DNA from: Bog-473 sp963745175
GTDB taxonomy: Bacteria; Actinomycetota; Acidimicrobiia; Acidimicrobiales; RAAP-2
Assembly: GCA_963745175.1 (NCBI GenBank)
Contig: CAVUWK010000005.1
Span: 186,001-250,000 of the forward strand
Length of the DNA: 64,000 bases
Direction: 5' to 3'
A model generated the notes under the pieces. The model searched no databases and was not told where the DNA came from. It was given only the letters and a program-made list of their open reading frames with translations. This document shows, in pieces, positions 1 through 8,972 of the stretch. Made by a program: the position numbers and the translations under genes. Position 1 is the first letter of the stretch. Each line of letters starts with the position of its first letter.

Positions 1-690
1 CTTCACTACGTGTGCGCTCAACTGGGCCTCGATGATCTGGCACACATCGAGATGCTCGACTTCGGGTGCGGAGTCAAATTCACAGAGGCCTTTATCAATC
101 GCGAGCTGGCCATCAAACGCTATGTCGGCGTCGACGTGGACGGAGCCATGATCGAGTGGCTGCGCCAAGCCGTTGACGACGAGCGCTTCGAGTACAGCTA
201 CCTCGATGCTCGCAATCAGCGTTACAACCCGGGCGGTCAGCCACTGTCGGACTCAATGGACCTGCCCATCGACGGGAGGACGTTCGATCTCATCACTCTC
301 TTCTCGGTCTTCACTCATCTTCCACCGGACGACTACAGGGCGATGCTGAAACTGCTCCGCCGCTACGCACGGCGGGGCACTCGCCTGATCTACTCCCTCT
401 ACATCGATGAATTCACCGAAGGCGGACACGGGCTCATGGATCACCTGGGTCGTTCGCTCTCTGAGAACCAGCAGGCGCTGCAAGGCGCCATCACCGACTC
501 TGTCGACCCGGCAACCGGCAGCCGGCGAATCGAGCCCTACCGAGACATCGATCCCTCGCGTCCCCTCTTGTGGGCCGTCTACTCGGAGAGTCACGCACGG
601 GAGTTGATCGAGGGCACCGGTTGGACAGTGCTGAGCCTGTCGCCGCCGGCCGAATACATCCAACATTCCTTTCTTTGCGCCCCGCGCTGA
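1..690 (+). CDS. Class I SAM-dependent methyltransferase, 5' truncated
   Basis: The frame is open to the left window edge and the first visible possible start is a GTG at 10, so the N-terminus probably lies outside. A glycine-rich SAM motif I (MLDFGCGVKF) is followed about 20 residues later by an acidic motif (YVGVDVDG) and then by a motif-IV-like FDLITLFSVFTHL. This is the Rossmann-fold methyltransferase layout. The C-terminal half (SLYIDEF and following) matches no substrate-specific family I recognise. The substrate is unknown. It ends 60 bases before the next gene on the same strand, so co-transcription is possible. Confidence 0.8.
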   Translation, partial: LHYVCAQLGLDDLAHIEMLDFGCGVKFTEAFINRELAIKRYVGVDVDGAMIEWLRQAVDDERFEYSYLDARNQRYNPGGQPLSDSMDLPIDGRTFDLITLFSVFTHLPPDDYRAMLKLLRRYARRGTRLIYSLYIDEFTEGGHGLMDHLGRSLSENQQALQGAITDSVDPATGSRRIEPYRDIDPSRPLLWAVYSESHARELIEGTGWTVLSLSPPAEYIQHSFLCAPR

Positions 691-750
691 TGCGGATGAC
701 CGTCGGCGCTACGCTCACCCGCCGTGTCCCCGACTCGTGTTCGTTTCCCC

Positions 751-2085
751 ATGCGTCTGCGCGCACACAGGACCACGGTGGCGTGTGGCGCGCTCCTGAT
801 CCTGGCGGTCTCGTTCTCTCCAGCCGCAGCCGACACCTCCCCGGCTGTGGTCCGCGCCGCTCTTCCACCCGGGAAGATCGATCACATCCTGGTGATCGAA
901 TTCGAAAACGAGGGGTATGCGGCCACCTTCGGTCCCGGCTCACCCGCCGCGTATCTAAACGGCACGCTCCGTTCGAAGGGCGAGTTGCTGCAGAACTACT
1001 ACGCGATCGGTCACTCGAGCCTTGACAATTACATCGCCCAGGTCTCCGGTCAGGCTCCCAACGTGGACACGCAGGACGACTGCTCGGACGGCGGCCACGA
1101 CTTCGTCAACGTGACTCCGGGCAAGCCCGATCCCGACCATGCCGCCAACCCGGGACAGGTGGACGGGTACGGCTGCGTGTACCCCGCCTCGGTCCAGACC
1201 ATCGCGAGCCAACTCGACGCGAAGTACCCGCCGAACAAGACCACACATGTTGCATCGTGGCGGGCCTACGAGCAGGACATGGGCAATACGCCTTCGCGTG
1301 ACGGAGGAAAGCCGGACCCCACCGGCGGCGGCGACTGCAGCCATCCCGCCATCGGCGCAACCGACACGGCCGAGACGGCCACGACGACCGATCAGTACGC
1401 CAACAGGCACAACCCGTTCGTGTGGTTCCATTCCGTGATCGACAATGCGGCGGAGTGCAACGCCAACGTCGTCCCGCTGGGGACGCTGAATGCCAACGGC
1501 ATCCCGTGGGCCAGCGGACACCTCGCGCGTGACCTCCGCAACGAGAAGACCACGCCACGATTCGGCTTCATCACGCCCAACCTGTGCAACGACGGCCACG
1601 ATGCGACGTGCGCCGGGCCGAACAGCACGGGGGGCCATGTCGGAGGTCTGACGGGTGCCGACGAGTTCCTCCGGGCTTGGATGCCCCTCATCCTCGACTC
1701 GCCCTCCTATAAGCACGGGAACATGCTGGTGGTCATCACCTTCGACGAAGCCGATGTCGGCGGTCCCGGCGCGTCTGCCGCGTGCTGCGGCGAGATTCCC
1801 GGGCCGAACACCCACGCTCCGGGCAACTCCGGCGCGGCAACGGACAGCGCCCCAGGCGGAGGCCAGATCGGTGCGTTGCTCCTCAACGCCAACTACATCG
1901 ACCCTGGTTCGACCGACACGACGGGCTCCTACAACCACTACTCGGCGTTGCGCAGCTACGAGGACCTCCTCGGGCTGTTGACCGGAGGCGCCGACGGCGA
2001 GGGTCACCTGGGCTACGCAGCGACCAAAGGGCTCGCCCCGTTCGGCACCGACGTCTTCCCGGCTACGCGCGGCCGAAACCCGTAG
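751..2085 (+). CDS. Secreted phosphoesterase family protein (acid phosphatase / phospholipase C-like)
   Basis: I chose the ATG at 751 because it opens directly into a signal peptide: MRLRAHR, then a hydrophobic stretch ending in SPAAADT. A GTG at 724 would add nine residues. The mature part begins KIDHILVIEFENEGY and continues with HSSLDNYIAQVSGQ, the N-terminal pattern of the phosphoesterase family PF04185 (AcpA-like acid phosphatases and non-specific phospholipases C). Near the C-terminus, MLVVITFDEADVGG corresponds to the family's metal-binding D/E segment. Length (444 aa) suits a single-domain exported enzyme. It probably hydrolyses phosphate esters outside the cell; whether substrates are lipids or small phosphomonoesters cannot be told. 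Confidence 0.8.
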   Translation: MRLRAHRTTVACGALLILAVSFSPAAADTSPAVVRAALPPGKIDHILVIEFENEGYAATFGPGSPAAYLNGTLRSKGELLQNYYAIGHSSLDNYIAQVSGQAPNVDTQDDCSDGGHDFVNVTPGKPDPDHAANPGQVDGYGCVYPASVQTIASQLDAKYPPNKTTHVASWRAYEQDMGNTPSRDGGKPDPTGGGDCSHPAIGATDTAETATTTDQYANRHNPFVWFHSVIDNAAECNANVVPLGTLNANGIPWASGHLARDLRNEKTTPRFGFITPNLCNDGHDATCAGPNSTGGHVGGLTGADEFLRAWMPLILDSPSYKHGNMLVVITFDEADVGGPGASAACCGEIPGPNTHAPGNSGAATDSAPGGGQIGALLLNANYIDPGSTDTTGSYNHYSALRSYEDLLGLLTGGADGEGHLGYAATKGLAPFGTDVFPATRGRNP

Positions 2086-2208
2086 CGATCAGTCCACCCG
2101 CGGCAGCGAGGTCCTGCGTCGGAGCGACTCGACAATGAGTCGATCCGCTCAAAATACCTGCTCCGCGGGGTTCCTCAGTTGAAGGGCAGCTCGTGCCGAT
2201 AGACGAAG

Positions 2209-3960
2209 ATGCAGGACTTGCGCGCTCCGACGGCCGTGGCCGACACCCCGGCTCCCGTCACGACAAGGTCAATCCTGGTCCCCGCCGTCTCGCTGCGGCA
2301 GGAGCTCACGCTGCGCATCCTGGTCTTGGCCACGGTGGCAGCCGGGGCATGGTTCTGGCTTTGGTGGCTCGCTTCGGGGCACGGCAGCTGGGCGAGCCCG
2401 CTGAGCTCCATCAGCACCATCCTGCTGGCGTGGGTCTTTCTGACGCCCACCTACTTCTTGTTCTTCGCGTGCCGCATGACGCGGCCCGACCCCCGGGTGC
2501 CGTTGCCCGACCTCCGGGTGGCCATGGTCGTCACCAAGGCGCCGTCCGAACCGTGGTCCATCGTGCGGGCCACCCTCGAGGCGATGTTGGCCCAGGACTA
2601 CCCCTCCGCCTTCGACGTCTGGCTGGCCGATGAGAGGCCGACGGCCGAGACCATCGCCTGGTGTGCCGCGTGGGACGTGTGCGTGTGCACCCGTTTCGGT
2701 GCCGAGGACTACCACAGCGCCACCTGGCCGAGGCGGACCAAATCGAAAGAGGGCAACCTCGCCTACTTCTATGACACCATCGGCTACCGCGACTACGACG
2801 TCGTGGTGCAGCTCGACTGTGACCACGTTCCGGAATCCTCATACCTCGCCGCCATGGTGCGCCCGTTCGCAGCGCCAGCGGTCGGGTACACCTGTGCCCC
2901 GAGCATCTGCGACTCCAACGCCGAAATGGGATGGACGGTCCGTGGTCGTCTCTATCGTGAGGCAACGCTGCACGGACCCATGCAGGCGGGCGCCAACGAC
3001 GGCTATGCCCCCGTGTGTATCGGCTCGCACTACGCCGTACGGACGGCCGCACTCCGGAGCGTCGGCGGGCTCGGGCCCGAACTGGCCGAGGACTTCAGCA
3101 CCACGCTGTGGCTCCAGTCGGGCGGCTGGGACGGCGTGTTCGTGCTCGACGCCGAGGCGCACGGCGCAGGGCCGGTCAGTGTCGACGAGCTTCTGACGCA
3201 GGAGTCCCAGTGGGCTCGCAGCCTCGGGACACTCTTGACCAAGTGGCTGCCGGGCCGGGTGCGCACCGTGCCCTGGCGGGGTCGGGTGCGCATGGGCTTC
3301 TCCCTCTTCTTCTATCTCGTCATGGGCTTCATGCTCACGGTGGCGACGGTGCTCCCGGTCGTGGGGGTCCTCCTCGGGCGGTCATGGGGCCACGCCACCT
3401 TGGTGGACTTCTACACGCACATGTGGGCGTATTCGCTCCTCGTGCTCGCCACCGCGATCTACGTACGCCACCTGCGCGTCTTCCGGCCTCGCAATGCCAA
3501 GCTCTGGTCCTGGGAGGCGATCCTCTTCCAGCTGGTGCGGTGGCCCTGGACGTTCGGGTGCTTCCTCCAGGGGATGTACTTCGGGTGGCGCTCCCGCACG
3601 AAGGCTTTCAAAGTGACCCCGAAGTCCGCCGGCGAGGTGAGCATGTTGAGCGCGCGCTGGCTGGTGCCCATGTTCGTGCTCGGAGTCGTTCCGGCCTGGG
3701 TCGTCGTCCTCACGCCCCCAAGTGACCTTGCGCTGGGCCCGGCGCTCTTGTGCATCATCGAGTGCGCCACCTACCTGTTGGCCATGGTGACGATCATCGC
3801 GCTACACCTGGAGCGGAACTATCGTTCTGTCGGCGTGCCGCTGGCGCCCAGTGGCATTCCCACGCGCCATCGCGTGACGTTGGGGGTCACGATCCTCTTG
3901 GTAGCCGCCCTCGTGACGCTGACCGCCGTTGCCCTGCGCATCGCCCACGGTCTCGCCTAG
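2209..3960 (+). CDS. Membrane-bound glycosyltransferase family 2 (cellulose synthase-like)
   Basis: 583 aa. Two transmembrane segments (about residues 38-90) precede a cytoplasmic GT-A domain and several C-terminal membrane helices, the BcsA-like architecture for making and exporting a polysaccharide. Catalytic landmarks: D141 in WLADERP, the DxD-type D203-C-D205 in VVQLDCDHVP, and E294-D295 in LAEDFST. The acceptor-site motif, normally Q(Q/R)xRW, reads Q331-E-S-Q-W335, so the Arg is replaced although the following AR is kept. No BcsB, PilZ or cellulase partner lies nearby, so the product (a beta-glucan or another polymer) is unknown. No strong ribosome-binding site is visible before the ATG. 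Confidence 0.85.
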   Translation: MQDLRAPTAVADTPAPVTTRSILVPAVSLRQELTLRILVLATVAAGAWFWLWWLASGHGSWASPLSSISTILLAWVFLTPTYFLFFACRMTRPDPRVPLPDLRVAMVVTKAPSEPWSIVRATLEAMLAQDYPSAFDVWLADERPTAETIAWCAAWDVCVCTRFGAEDYHSATWPRRTKSKEGNLAYFYDTIGYRDYDVVVQLDCDHVPESSYLAAMVRPFAAPAVGYTCAPSICDSNAEMGWTVRGRLYREATLHGPMQAGANDGYAPVCIGSHYAVRTAALRSVGGLGPELAEDFSTTLWLQSGGWDGVFVLDAEAHGAGPVSVDELLTQESQWARSLGTLLTKWLPGRVRTVPWRGRVRMGFSLFFYLVMGFMLTVATVLPVVGVLLGRSWGHATLVDFYTHMWAYSLLVLATAIYVRHLRVFRPRNAKLWSWEAILFQLVRWPWTFGCFLQGMYFGWRSRTKAFKVTPKSAGEVSMLSARWLVPMFVLGVVPAWVVVLTPPSDLALGPALLCIIECATYLLAMVTIIALHLERNYRSVGVPLAPSGIPTRHRVTLGVTILLVAALVTLTAVALRIAHGLA

Positions 3961-4035
3961 TACTACCCCCTTCCGGCCGCCGCCGTCCGCCGGCGCCAAC
4001 GCACGGCGCACGGCGCAAGGCGCACGGAGCAAGGC

Positions 4036-4305
4036 TCAGGTGTCGACGGAGTCCGTTGGGACCGGGATTGAAGCAACCGCTGGCACGGTGTGTGTCCGGT
4101 GCCGCCTGGCCAGTCCGGTGATGAGCAGTCCGCCCATGACCAACAGCATGCCCACGAACCCCTCGAGGGCCAGATGCGACGCTCCGGTGAAGGCCAGCGC
4201 GCTGGCCGCAGTGGTGATGCCGACTTTGGGATCAGCCATCTGGCCAGCGCCCACACCCACAACCGCTGCCGTCGTAGACCCTGCGGTGATTACCGAAACT
4301 GTCAT
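4036..4305 (-). CDS. Small membrane/surface protein with LAFTG sortase-like C-terminal signal
   Basis: 89 aa, with a strong ribosome-binding site (AAGGAG, 7 bases before the ATG). Residues around 38-42 read LAFTG, followed by a hydrophobic helix (FVGMLLVMGGLLITGLA) and then RRHR. That is the order of a cell-wall sorting signal, and LAxTG is the form recognised by class E sortases of actinomycetes (established). Two oddities: no clear cleavable signal peptide precedes it, and the tail after RRHR is longer than usual (~19 residues rich in Pro, Val and Thr). It could instead be a plain one-helix membrane protein. No sortase gene is in the window. Confidence 0.6.
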   Translation of the reverse strand: MTVSVITAGSTTAAVVGVGAGQMADPKVGITTAASALAFTGASHLALEGFVGMLLVMGGLLITGLARRHRTHTVPAVASIPVPTDSVDT

Positions 4306-4790
4306 TGAGTCGTCTCCTTCGCGAGTGGCGCGTGCCCGAGTTGGTCACGTCGTTCGGGCCGCGCACGTTCGTCACGTACGGTTCGCCAAGACCCGCTTCA
4401 TTGCTTGTTCGCCAACTGCATTGCGTGGAGGCGGAAGTTCATCGCTTCCGGCTGTCACGCGCTGGTGTCCTGGCAATGTAATGAAACGCTTCAGAGGCAA
4501 CTACGGCCGAAAGTAACGATTCAGTCCGACGGGCAAACAGAAGTGACCTTCGGATCTACTGGGAGCGTCCGCGTCGTCGACACGCTCGACCGCGTCACAA
4601 CAAACGATCAACCGGATCGCTCACGCGTCACAACAACGACAACAAACGATCAACCGGATTCGTCGAGCTGGTCAACGACAACAAACGATCAACCCGATCC
4701 AGTCGGACTGCGCCGCGGAGACCTGACGTTCGGCGCCAGAGCGGGCCCCGACAGGCCCGACACTCTGGTCAACGGAGCGTCAACGGAGCG
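4306..4790. other. Intergenic region with no supported gene; contains direct repeats
   Basis: 485 bases between two leftward genes, with lower GC than the surroundings. The first ~20 bases hold the ribosome-binding site of the 4305 gene, whose promoter must lie to its right. An open frame crosses the region but has repeat-derived, low-complexity content (TTTTNDQPD-like) and no ribosome-binding site, so I do not call it. The only evident structure is the set of direct repeats at 4597-4698 and a short GTCAACGGA/GCGTCAACGGAGCGTCA repetition near 4768-4793. Confidence 0.6.
4597..4698. repeat. Three direct copies of a 21-bp repeat
   Basis: A repeat that begins ACAACAAACGATCAACC occurs at 4597-4617, 4639-4659 and 4678-4698; the first two are identical over 21 bases and the third differs by one base (CCC for CCG). 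Start-to-start distances are 42 and 39 bases, roughly four helical turns, so a protein binding each copy would sit on about the same DNA face. Function unknown. A regulator-binding array or remnants of a mobile element are both possible. Confidence 0.75.
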
Positions 4791-5249
4791 TCAGTTCTCC
4801 GAACGACGCTCCACGTGCTGGAGCTCGATCCAGAGCGGGATCAAGAACCAGACATAGGCGTTGGTGAGCGTGTATTCCTTGTCGTTGTAGCGCGTCACCA
4901 TGGCGCCGATATCGGTGAGACGGACACGGTCGTCCTTGCGCTGGTACGCCTTGACCCGGTCGAGGATCTCCACCAATTCCTCTTTGGACGACACTTCCAT
5001 CCCGAAGTGGTCCATGTTCGGGGTCACCATGAATTCGTCCTTCGCGGGTAACAGATAGAGGAATTGGCCCAATGCCCCGGTATAGAGGATGAGGGGATTG
5101 CCCTTCTCGGTGCTGTTGTCTCCCTCGATCCATCCGAAGACCTCGGAGAAGAAGCCCAGGAGCGCAGTCCGGCCCTCCTCGTTGAGGACGTCGGCATCCA
5201 CACTGATCGCCACGTGGTTGATCCGGGGGGCGAACGCCGTCGGGCTCAC
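4791..5249 (-). CDS. VOC superfamily (glyoxalase-fold) protein
   Basis: 152 aa, starting at a GTG whose bases overlap the stop of the upstream dehydrogenase (GTGA), so translation is probably coupled. INHVAISVDADV gives the first metal-ligand position of a vicinal-oxygen-chelate fold, DHFGMEVSS the first strand of the second half-module. The C-terminal helix (YVWFLIPLWIELQHVE) ends with the usual Glu ligand region. The family includes dioxygenases, isomerases and resistance proteins, and the sequence does not say which. Pairing with an alcohol dehydrogenase suggests a small catabolic or detoxification step. Confidence 0.7.
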   Translation of the reverse strand: MSPTAFAPRINHVAISVDADVLNEEGRTALLGFFSEVFGWIEGDNSTEKGNPLILYTGALGQFLYLLPAKDEFMVTPNMDHFGMEVSSKEELVEILDRVKAYQRKDDRVRLTDIGAMVTRYNDKEYTLTNAYVWFLIPLWIELQHVERRSEN

Positions 5250-6280
5250 GACGAAAGACCGGGTTGGACCATCACCTTGCTGGGGATCTCGCCCCGGGCG
5301 AGCCGTTCCATGGAATCCATCACCTCGCTGAGCGGAATGTCGTTGGGCTCGATCAACGACCCCAGGGGCAACGTGCCGCTGTCGAGCAGGTCCACGGCCG
5401 GCTGGAAGCCTTCATCGTTGTAGTTGTAGGCCCCGATGATCTCGAGCTCGAAGATGATCAGGCGGTTCTGGTTGAAGCGGGGTGGTTCGAACCCGGTACC
5501 GACGATCACCAGGGTGCCGGCATAGTCCAGCTGGCCGAGGGCGGCCTCGGCCGCACTGGCATGACCCGAGCACTCGAATGCAACGGCGTACGGCTCCGCC
5601 ACCGGCAGGACCATGGGTGGCTCCTCCAGCGCAGCGGGTGCCACGACACGGGTCGCTCCCACGCCGAGTGCCTGCTGGCGCCGGACTGGTGACGGCTCAC
5701 TCACGGTGATGTCGGCGATCCCCTGGGCACGCAGCGCGGCGACGATGAGCAACCCAACCGGTCCGGCTCCGGTGACGAGGACCCGATCATCGGGGCCGAC
5801 GTCGGCCAGTCGCAATGCGTGCAGGGTGATTGCGGTCGGCTCAGCCAGGGCGGCCACCCTGCTGGACAGAGAATCGGGGATCCGGATCAGACCGTCGGCC
5901 GCAACCGTCTTGTACCGGCAGAACGCACCCCGGTACCCGACGAAGTCCGCCGAGGCACGGTGCCGGCACACCGAAGGCCGGCCCCGCCGGCAGGGCCGGC
6001 AGACGCCGCAGCCCGGGCTCGGATTCCCCACCACCCGGTCGCCGGGAGACCAGCCCGTGCCGCTCGGAGCGGCGGCCACCACGCCGGACCACTCGTGGCC
6101 CAGAATGGCACCGGGTTTGGCGTAGCGCTCCAGAACCATGTGCAGGTCGGACCCGCAGATCCCGCACGCGGCGATCTCGACGAGCACTTCGCCGGGACCC
6201 GGCTCCGGAACGGGAACGTCCTCGACGGCAATCCTGCCGTCACCCACGTAAACGGCGGCCGGCATCAGTTCGGAAGGCAC
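5246..6280 (-). CDS. Zinc-dependent MDR alcohol/polyol dehydrogenase
   Basis: 344 aa, starting GTG at 6280 (an ATG 15 bases further in is an alternative). The catalytic-zinc segment CGICGSDLH and GHEWSGVV are present, followed by a structural-zinc lobe with cysteines in GCGVCRPC and VCRH, then a Rossmann domain with VLVTGAGPVGLL. This is the threonine/sorbitol dehydrogenase-like branch of the medium-chain dehydrogenases. It would oxidise an alcohol with NAD(P)+. It heads a two-gene unit with the overlapping VOC gene. Confidence 0.85.
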   Translation of the reverse strand: MPSELMPAAVYVGDGRIAVEDVPVPEPGPGEVLVEIAACGICGSDLHMVLERYAKPGAILGHEWSGVVAAAPSGTGWSPGDRVVGNPSPGCGVCRPCRRGRPSVCRHRASADFVGYRGAFCRYKTVAADGLIRIPDSLSSRVAALAEPTAITLHALRLADVGPDDRVLVTGAGPVGLLIVAALRAQGIADITVSEPSPVRRQQALGVGATRVVAPAALEEPPMVLPVAEPYAVAFECSGHASAAEAALGQLDYAGTLVIVGTGFEPPRFNQNRLIIFELEIIGAYNYNDEGFQPAVDLLDSGTLPLGSLIEPNDIPLSEVMDSMERLARGEIPSKVMVQPGLSS

Positions 6281-6338
6281 GGGCCAACACTAAGGGCGTT
6301 TTCTGGTCGGTGCCGTAGCCGGATGCGAAGCTCTCTGC

Positions 6339-7001
6339 ATGGATGGCGAGAGTGACGACACGGGCGACGCCGACGAGCTCGTGTGGTACGTGAGCTATGG
6401 CTCGAACCTCAGCAGGACCAGGTTCATGGCGTACCTCGAAGGTGGCAGCGTGGCGGGGAACGACGTCGTCTACGAGGGCTGCACGGACACCGCTCCCCCG
6501 GTCGACGATGTTGCTCTCGAGGTACCCCACTCGTTGTACTTCGCGGGATGGTCACGTCGAGTCTGGGGAGGGACCTCGGCCGCATTCATCACGCTCGAGG
6601 TCCAAGCCCCGCCGGCGCTGGCCCGGGCCTACCTGATCACCCGAGGGCAGTTTGTCGACCTCGTCCGGCAAGAGAACGCCAACCTCGTCGGCGTCGAGGA
6701 CTTCGACGCCAAGGTGGAGGGGGCCAGGCAGCTCGGGCACGCTCGCCTGCTGGCCATGGGCTCCTACTGCGAGCTCGTCCATTGCGGCGAACGCGACGGC
6801 CACCCGATGTTCAGCTTCACCGGATCACGGGATCGGACGGACTTCGCACCTCCCTCCGCGGCCTATCTGCAGGTGATCGGGCGCGGTCTGCGGGAGTGCC
6901 ACGGCTTGAGTACCACCGAGGTCGTGGACTACCTGCGCGACAGACCGGGAGTCCAGGGGAAGTTGACCGCCGGTCAGTTGGCGGACGTCTTCGGCACCTG
7001 A
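6339..7001 (+). CDS. Gamma-glutamylcyclotransferase-like (GGCT/AIG2 fold) protein
   Basis: 220 aa. The N-terminal WYVSYGSNLSRTRF carries the YGSNL loop that defines the GGCT-like fold. The length is typical of an actinobacterial branch sometimes mislabelled 'histone deacetylase'. The usual catalytic Glu of true cyclotransferases cannot be placed with confidence, so the substrate is unknown. It is divergent from the dehydrogenase at 6280, and its 3' end overlaps the convergent membrane-protein gene by 28 bases. Confidence 0.65.
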   Translation: MDGESDDTGDADELVWYVSYGSNLSRTRFMAYLEGGSVAGNDVVYEGCTDTAPPVDDVALEVPHSLYFAGWSRRVWGGTSAAFITLEVQAPPALARAYLITRGQFVDLVRQENANLVGVEDFDAKVEGARQLGHARLLAMGSYCELVHCGERDGHPMFSFTGSRDRTDFAPPSAAYLQVIGRGLRECHGLSTTEVVDYLRDRPGVQGKLTAGQLADVFGT

Positions 7002-8080
7002 GGTCCGGGCGCCTTCGAGTCCTCGACGTGCGCCTCGGTCGACGCCGGCGATCGGGCAACGTCCTCCCCCTTCCTGCGTGGTCGGGTCAGGATGATCTGG
7101 GTGGACGCCACCACCAGCACCACGACCGTGACGATGCGCTCGCTCCGGCCCACCTCCCTGAAGACCGCGTAGAGCTGAATCCCGATGGCGAGCGCCTGGG
7201 CGATGAGGGCCAGCGCCACCGCGCGCATGCCGATCACGGCCTCTCGATTGGCATCCGCCGCGGGCACCCGGGCCCAGGCGGCAAGGGCGAGGAGGACCGC
7301 GCCCGCCGTCCAGATGAAGTCGTAGTGGTTCGCGGTCACCACAGCCCGGGCCTCGGCCTCCTGAACGGCAAAGACGGCGTCGGCCACGGACGTGCTGACC
7401 ACGGCGAGGCCGATCAGGATCCACATGGTGTCGGGCCGCCAACCGAGGAGGCCGTAGACGCCGAGCACGGCACCGATGAGCAGGATGTCGAGCACCGGAT
7501 AGGCGAAGACGACGACCGTGGCGAGCGCCCCCACCGTTTTGTGTTCGACCGCCGGCTGGATCACCAGGGCGAACCCCGCGGCCAGCACCAAGAGCGTCAC
7601 CGCGATCCCGTCCATCCAACGGTGCAATTCGAATTGGGGGACCCGGATCCGGATCAGGTAGTAGATCCCGATCCCGATGAGCGGATACCACGCCAGCCAG
7701 AAGGCGTCGGCGAACGTCGGATACGGCGCATTTGGTTGGCCGGCGTAGGCGATGCTCCAGGCGGCGCTGCCGACGAACCAGAACAGCAGGGCGAGGCCGA
7801 ACGACAACCAGGCCCGTCGTGCAATGGGCTCGAAAACGGCACGACCGAGGACGAGCGCCGCGCAGACGGCGAGGATCGCGTTGTGGATCCAGTTGCCGTA
7901 CAACCAGCGCGGCCCCACCACGCCGAAGAGATCGTTGGCCGCCTCCAGAACCGTGAGCACCCCGAGCACGAGCCACAGAAAGCTCAGGGCGGAGGGCGCC
8001 GCGAGAAGCTCGCCCCCCGGCTCCACCGGTCGCCGGCCGTCCTCGGTCGAATCAGTCACACCGCTCCATGGCGCCCCCAT
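6974..8080 (-). CDS. Multi-pass membrane protein, sensor-domain-like
   Basis: The reading frame continues upstream to 8287, but that part lies inside the divergent SDR gene and has spurious composition. I therefore start at the ATG at 8080 (a GTG at 8059 is an alternative). About nine hydrophobic helices follow, with the loop FADAFWLAWYPLIGIGIYYL. That loop resembles the membrane sensing domain found before GGDEF/EAL modules in actinobacteria, but no GGDEF or EAL follows: the protein ends in a short charged tail. It may be a stand-alone sensor or a truncated signalling protein. Ligand and partner unknown. Confidence 0.6.
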   Translation of the reverse strand: MGAPWSGVTDSTEDGRRPVEPGGELLAAPSALSFLWLVLGVLTVLEAANDLFGVVGPRWLYGNWIHNAILAVCAALVLGRAVFEPIARRAWLSFGLALLFWFVGSAAWSIAYAGQPNAPYPTFADAFWLAWYPLIGIGIYYLIRIRVPQFELHRWMDGIAVTLLVLAAGFALVIQPAVEHKTVGALATVVVFAYPVLDILLIGAVLGVYGLLGWRPDTMWILIGLAVVSTSVADAVFAVQEAEARAVVTANHYDFIWTAGAVLLALAAWARVPAADANREAVIGMRAVALALIAQALAIGIQLYAVFREVGRSERIVTVVVLVVASTQIILTRPRRKGEDVARSPASTEAHVEDSKAPGPQVPKTSAN

Positions 8081-8135
8081 CTTCGCCGAGTGGGTGGGAC
8101 TGCGGGGCGACAGCGCCCGGTACCATCTGCCCTGA

Positions 8136-8879
8136 ATGAAGCAGCTCGAGGGACGGACGGCCGTGGTCACCGGCGCGGCCAGCGGCATCGGGCTGGCTGT
8201 CGTCGAAGCGTTCGTGGGCGAAGGCATGCGCGTCGTCATGGCCGACATCGACGAGGAGAACCTCCGGGCACAGGCGGCGAGGCTCACCGATCAGGGCGCC
8301 GGGATCCACGCCGTCACCGTCGACGTCCGGGACTCGGATGCCGTCGAGCGTGTCGGCGCGGCGGCCGTCGAGCGCTTCGGCAGGCTCCATGTCGCGGTGA
8401 ACAACGCCGGCGTGGTGACGGGCGGCTACTCCTGGGAGATCGCCCTGGAGGACTGGCACCGGGTCATCGACATCGACCTGTGGGGCGTCATCCACGGCAT
8501 CCGTGCCTTCGTCCCGCGCATTCTTGCCTCCGGCGAGGAGGGACACGTCGTCAACACCGCATCGATGGCCGCCGTGCTGGCGTTGGGCCGGCTCGGGCCT
8601 TACACCGTCGCCAAGCACGGCGTGCTCGGGCTCTCCGACGTGCTGCGCGCAGAACTCGAATCGCTGGACGCGCCGGTCGGGGTGAGCGTCGTCATGCCCG
8701 GCATGATCAAGACCGCCATGAACCCCATCGGCACCGTGTCGTCAGCCGTGGTGGCGGCCAACGTCGTCGACGCCATCCGGCACGGGCGCCGCTACGTCTT
8801 CACCGACGATCACAGCACGAACGACGTCCGGGAGCGCCTTCAGGCCATCCTCTCGGCGCGCGGCGACGTCATCGGCTGA
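8136..8879 (+). CDS. Short-chain dehydrogenase/reductase
   Basis: 247 aa classical SDR. It has the cofactor loop TGAASGIG near the N-terminus, an acidic residue after the second strand (ADIDEEN) that favours NAD(H), NNAG in the middle, the catalytic Ser in NTASMAA, and YTVAK for the Tyr/Lys pair. Substrate unknown. A TACCAT hexamer at 8121-8126 lies nine bases before the ATG and there is no ribosome-binding site, so the transcript may be leaderless. Confidence 0.9.
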   Translation: MKQLEGRTAVVTGAASGIGLAVVEAFVGEGMRVVMADIDEENLRAQAARLTDQGAGIHAVTVDVRDSDAVERVGAAAVERFGRLHVAVNNAGVVTGGYSWEIALEDWHRVIDIDLWGVIHGIRAFVPRILASGEEGHVVNTASMAAVLALGRLGPYTVAKHGVLGLSDVLRAELESLDAPVGVSVVMPGMIKTAMNPIGTVSSAVVAANVVDAIRHGRRYVFTDDHSTNDVRERLQAILSARGDVIG

Positions 8880-8972
8880 TCCCTTCCCATGAGGCCGCGC
8901 CGGTGCTTGCAGACGCGCTGCAACAATCATCGGAGACCCGGCACGAGAGTTCGTCCGGGGTAGCCTCCCCCG

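Noticed and set aside
4405..4857. Open frame across the intergenic repeats
   Set aside because: The protein is mostly repeat-coded TTTTNDQPD-like sequence, has no ribosome-binding site, and overlaps the VOC gene antisense.
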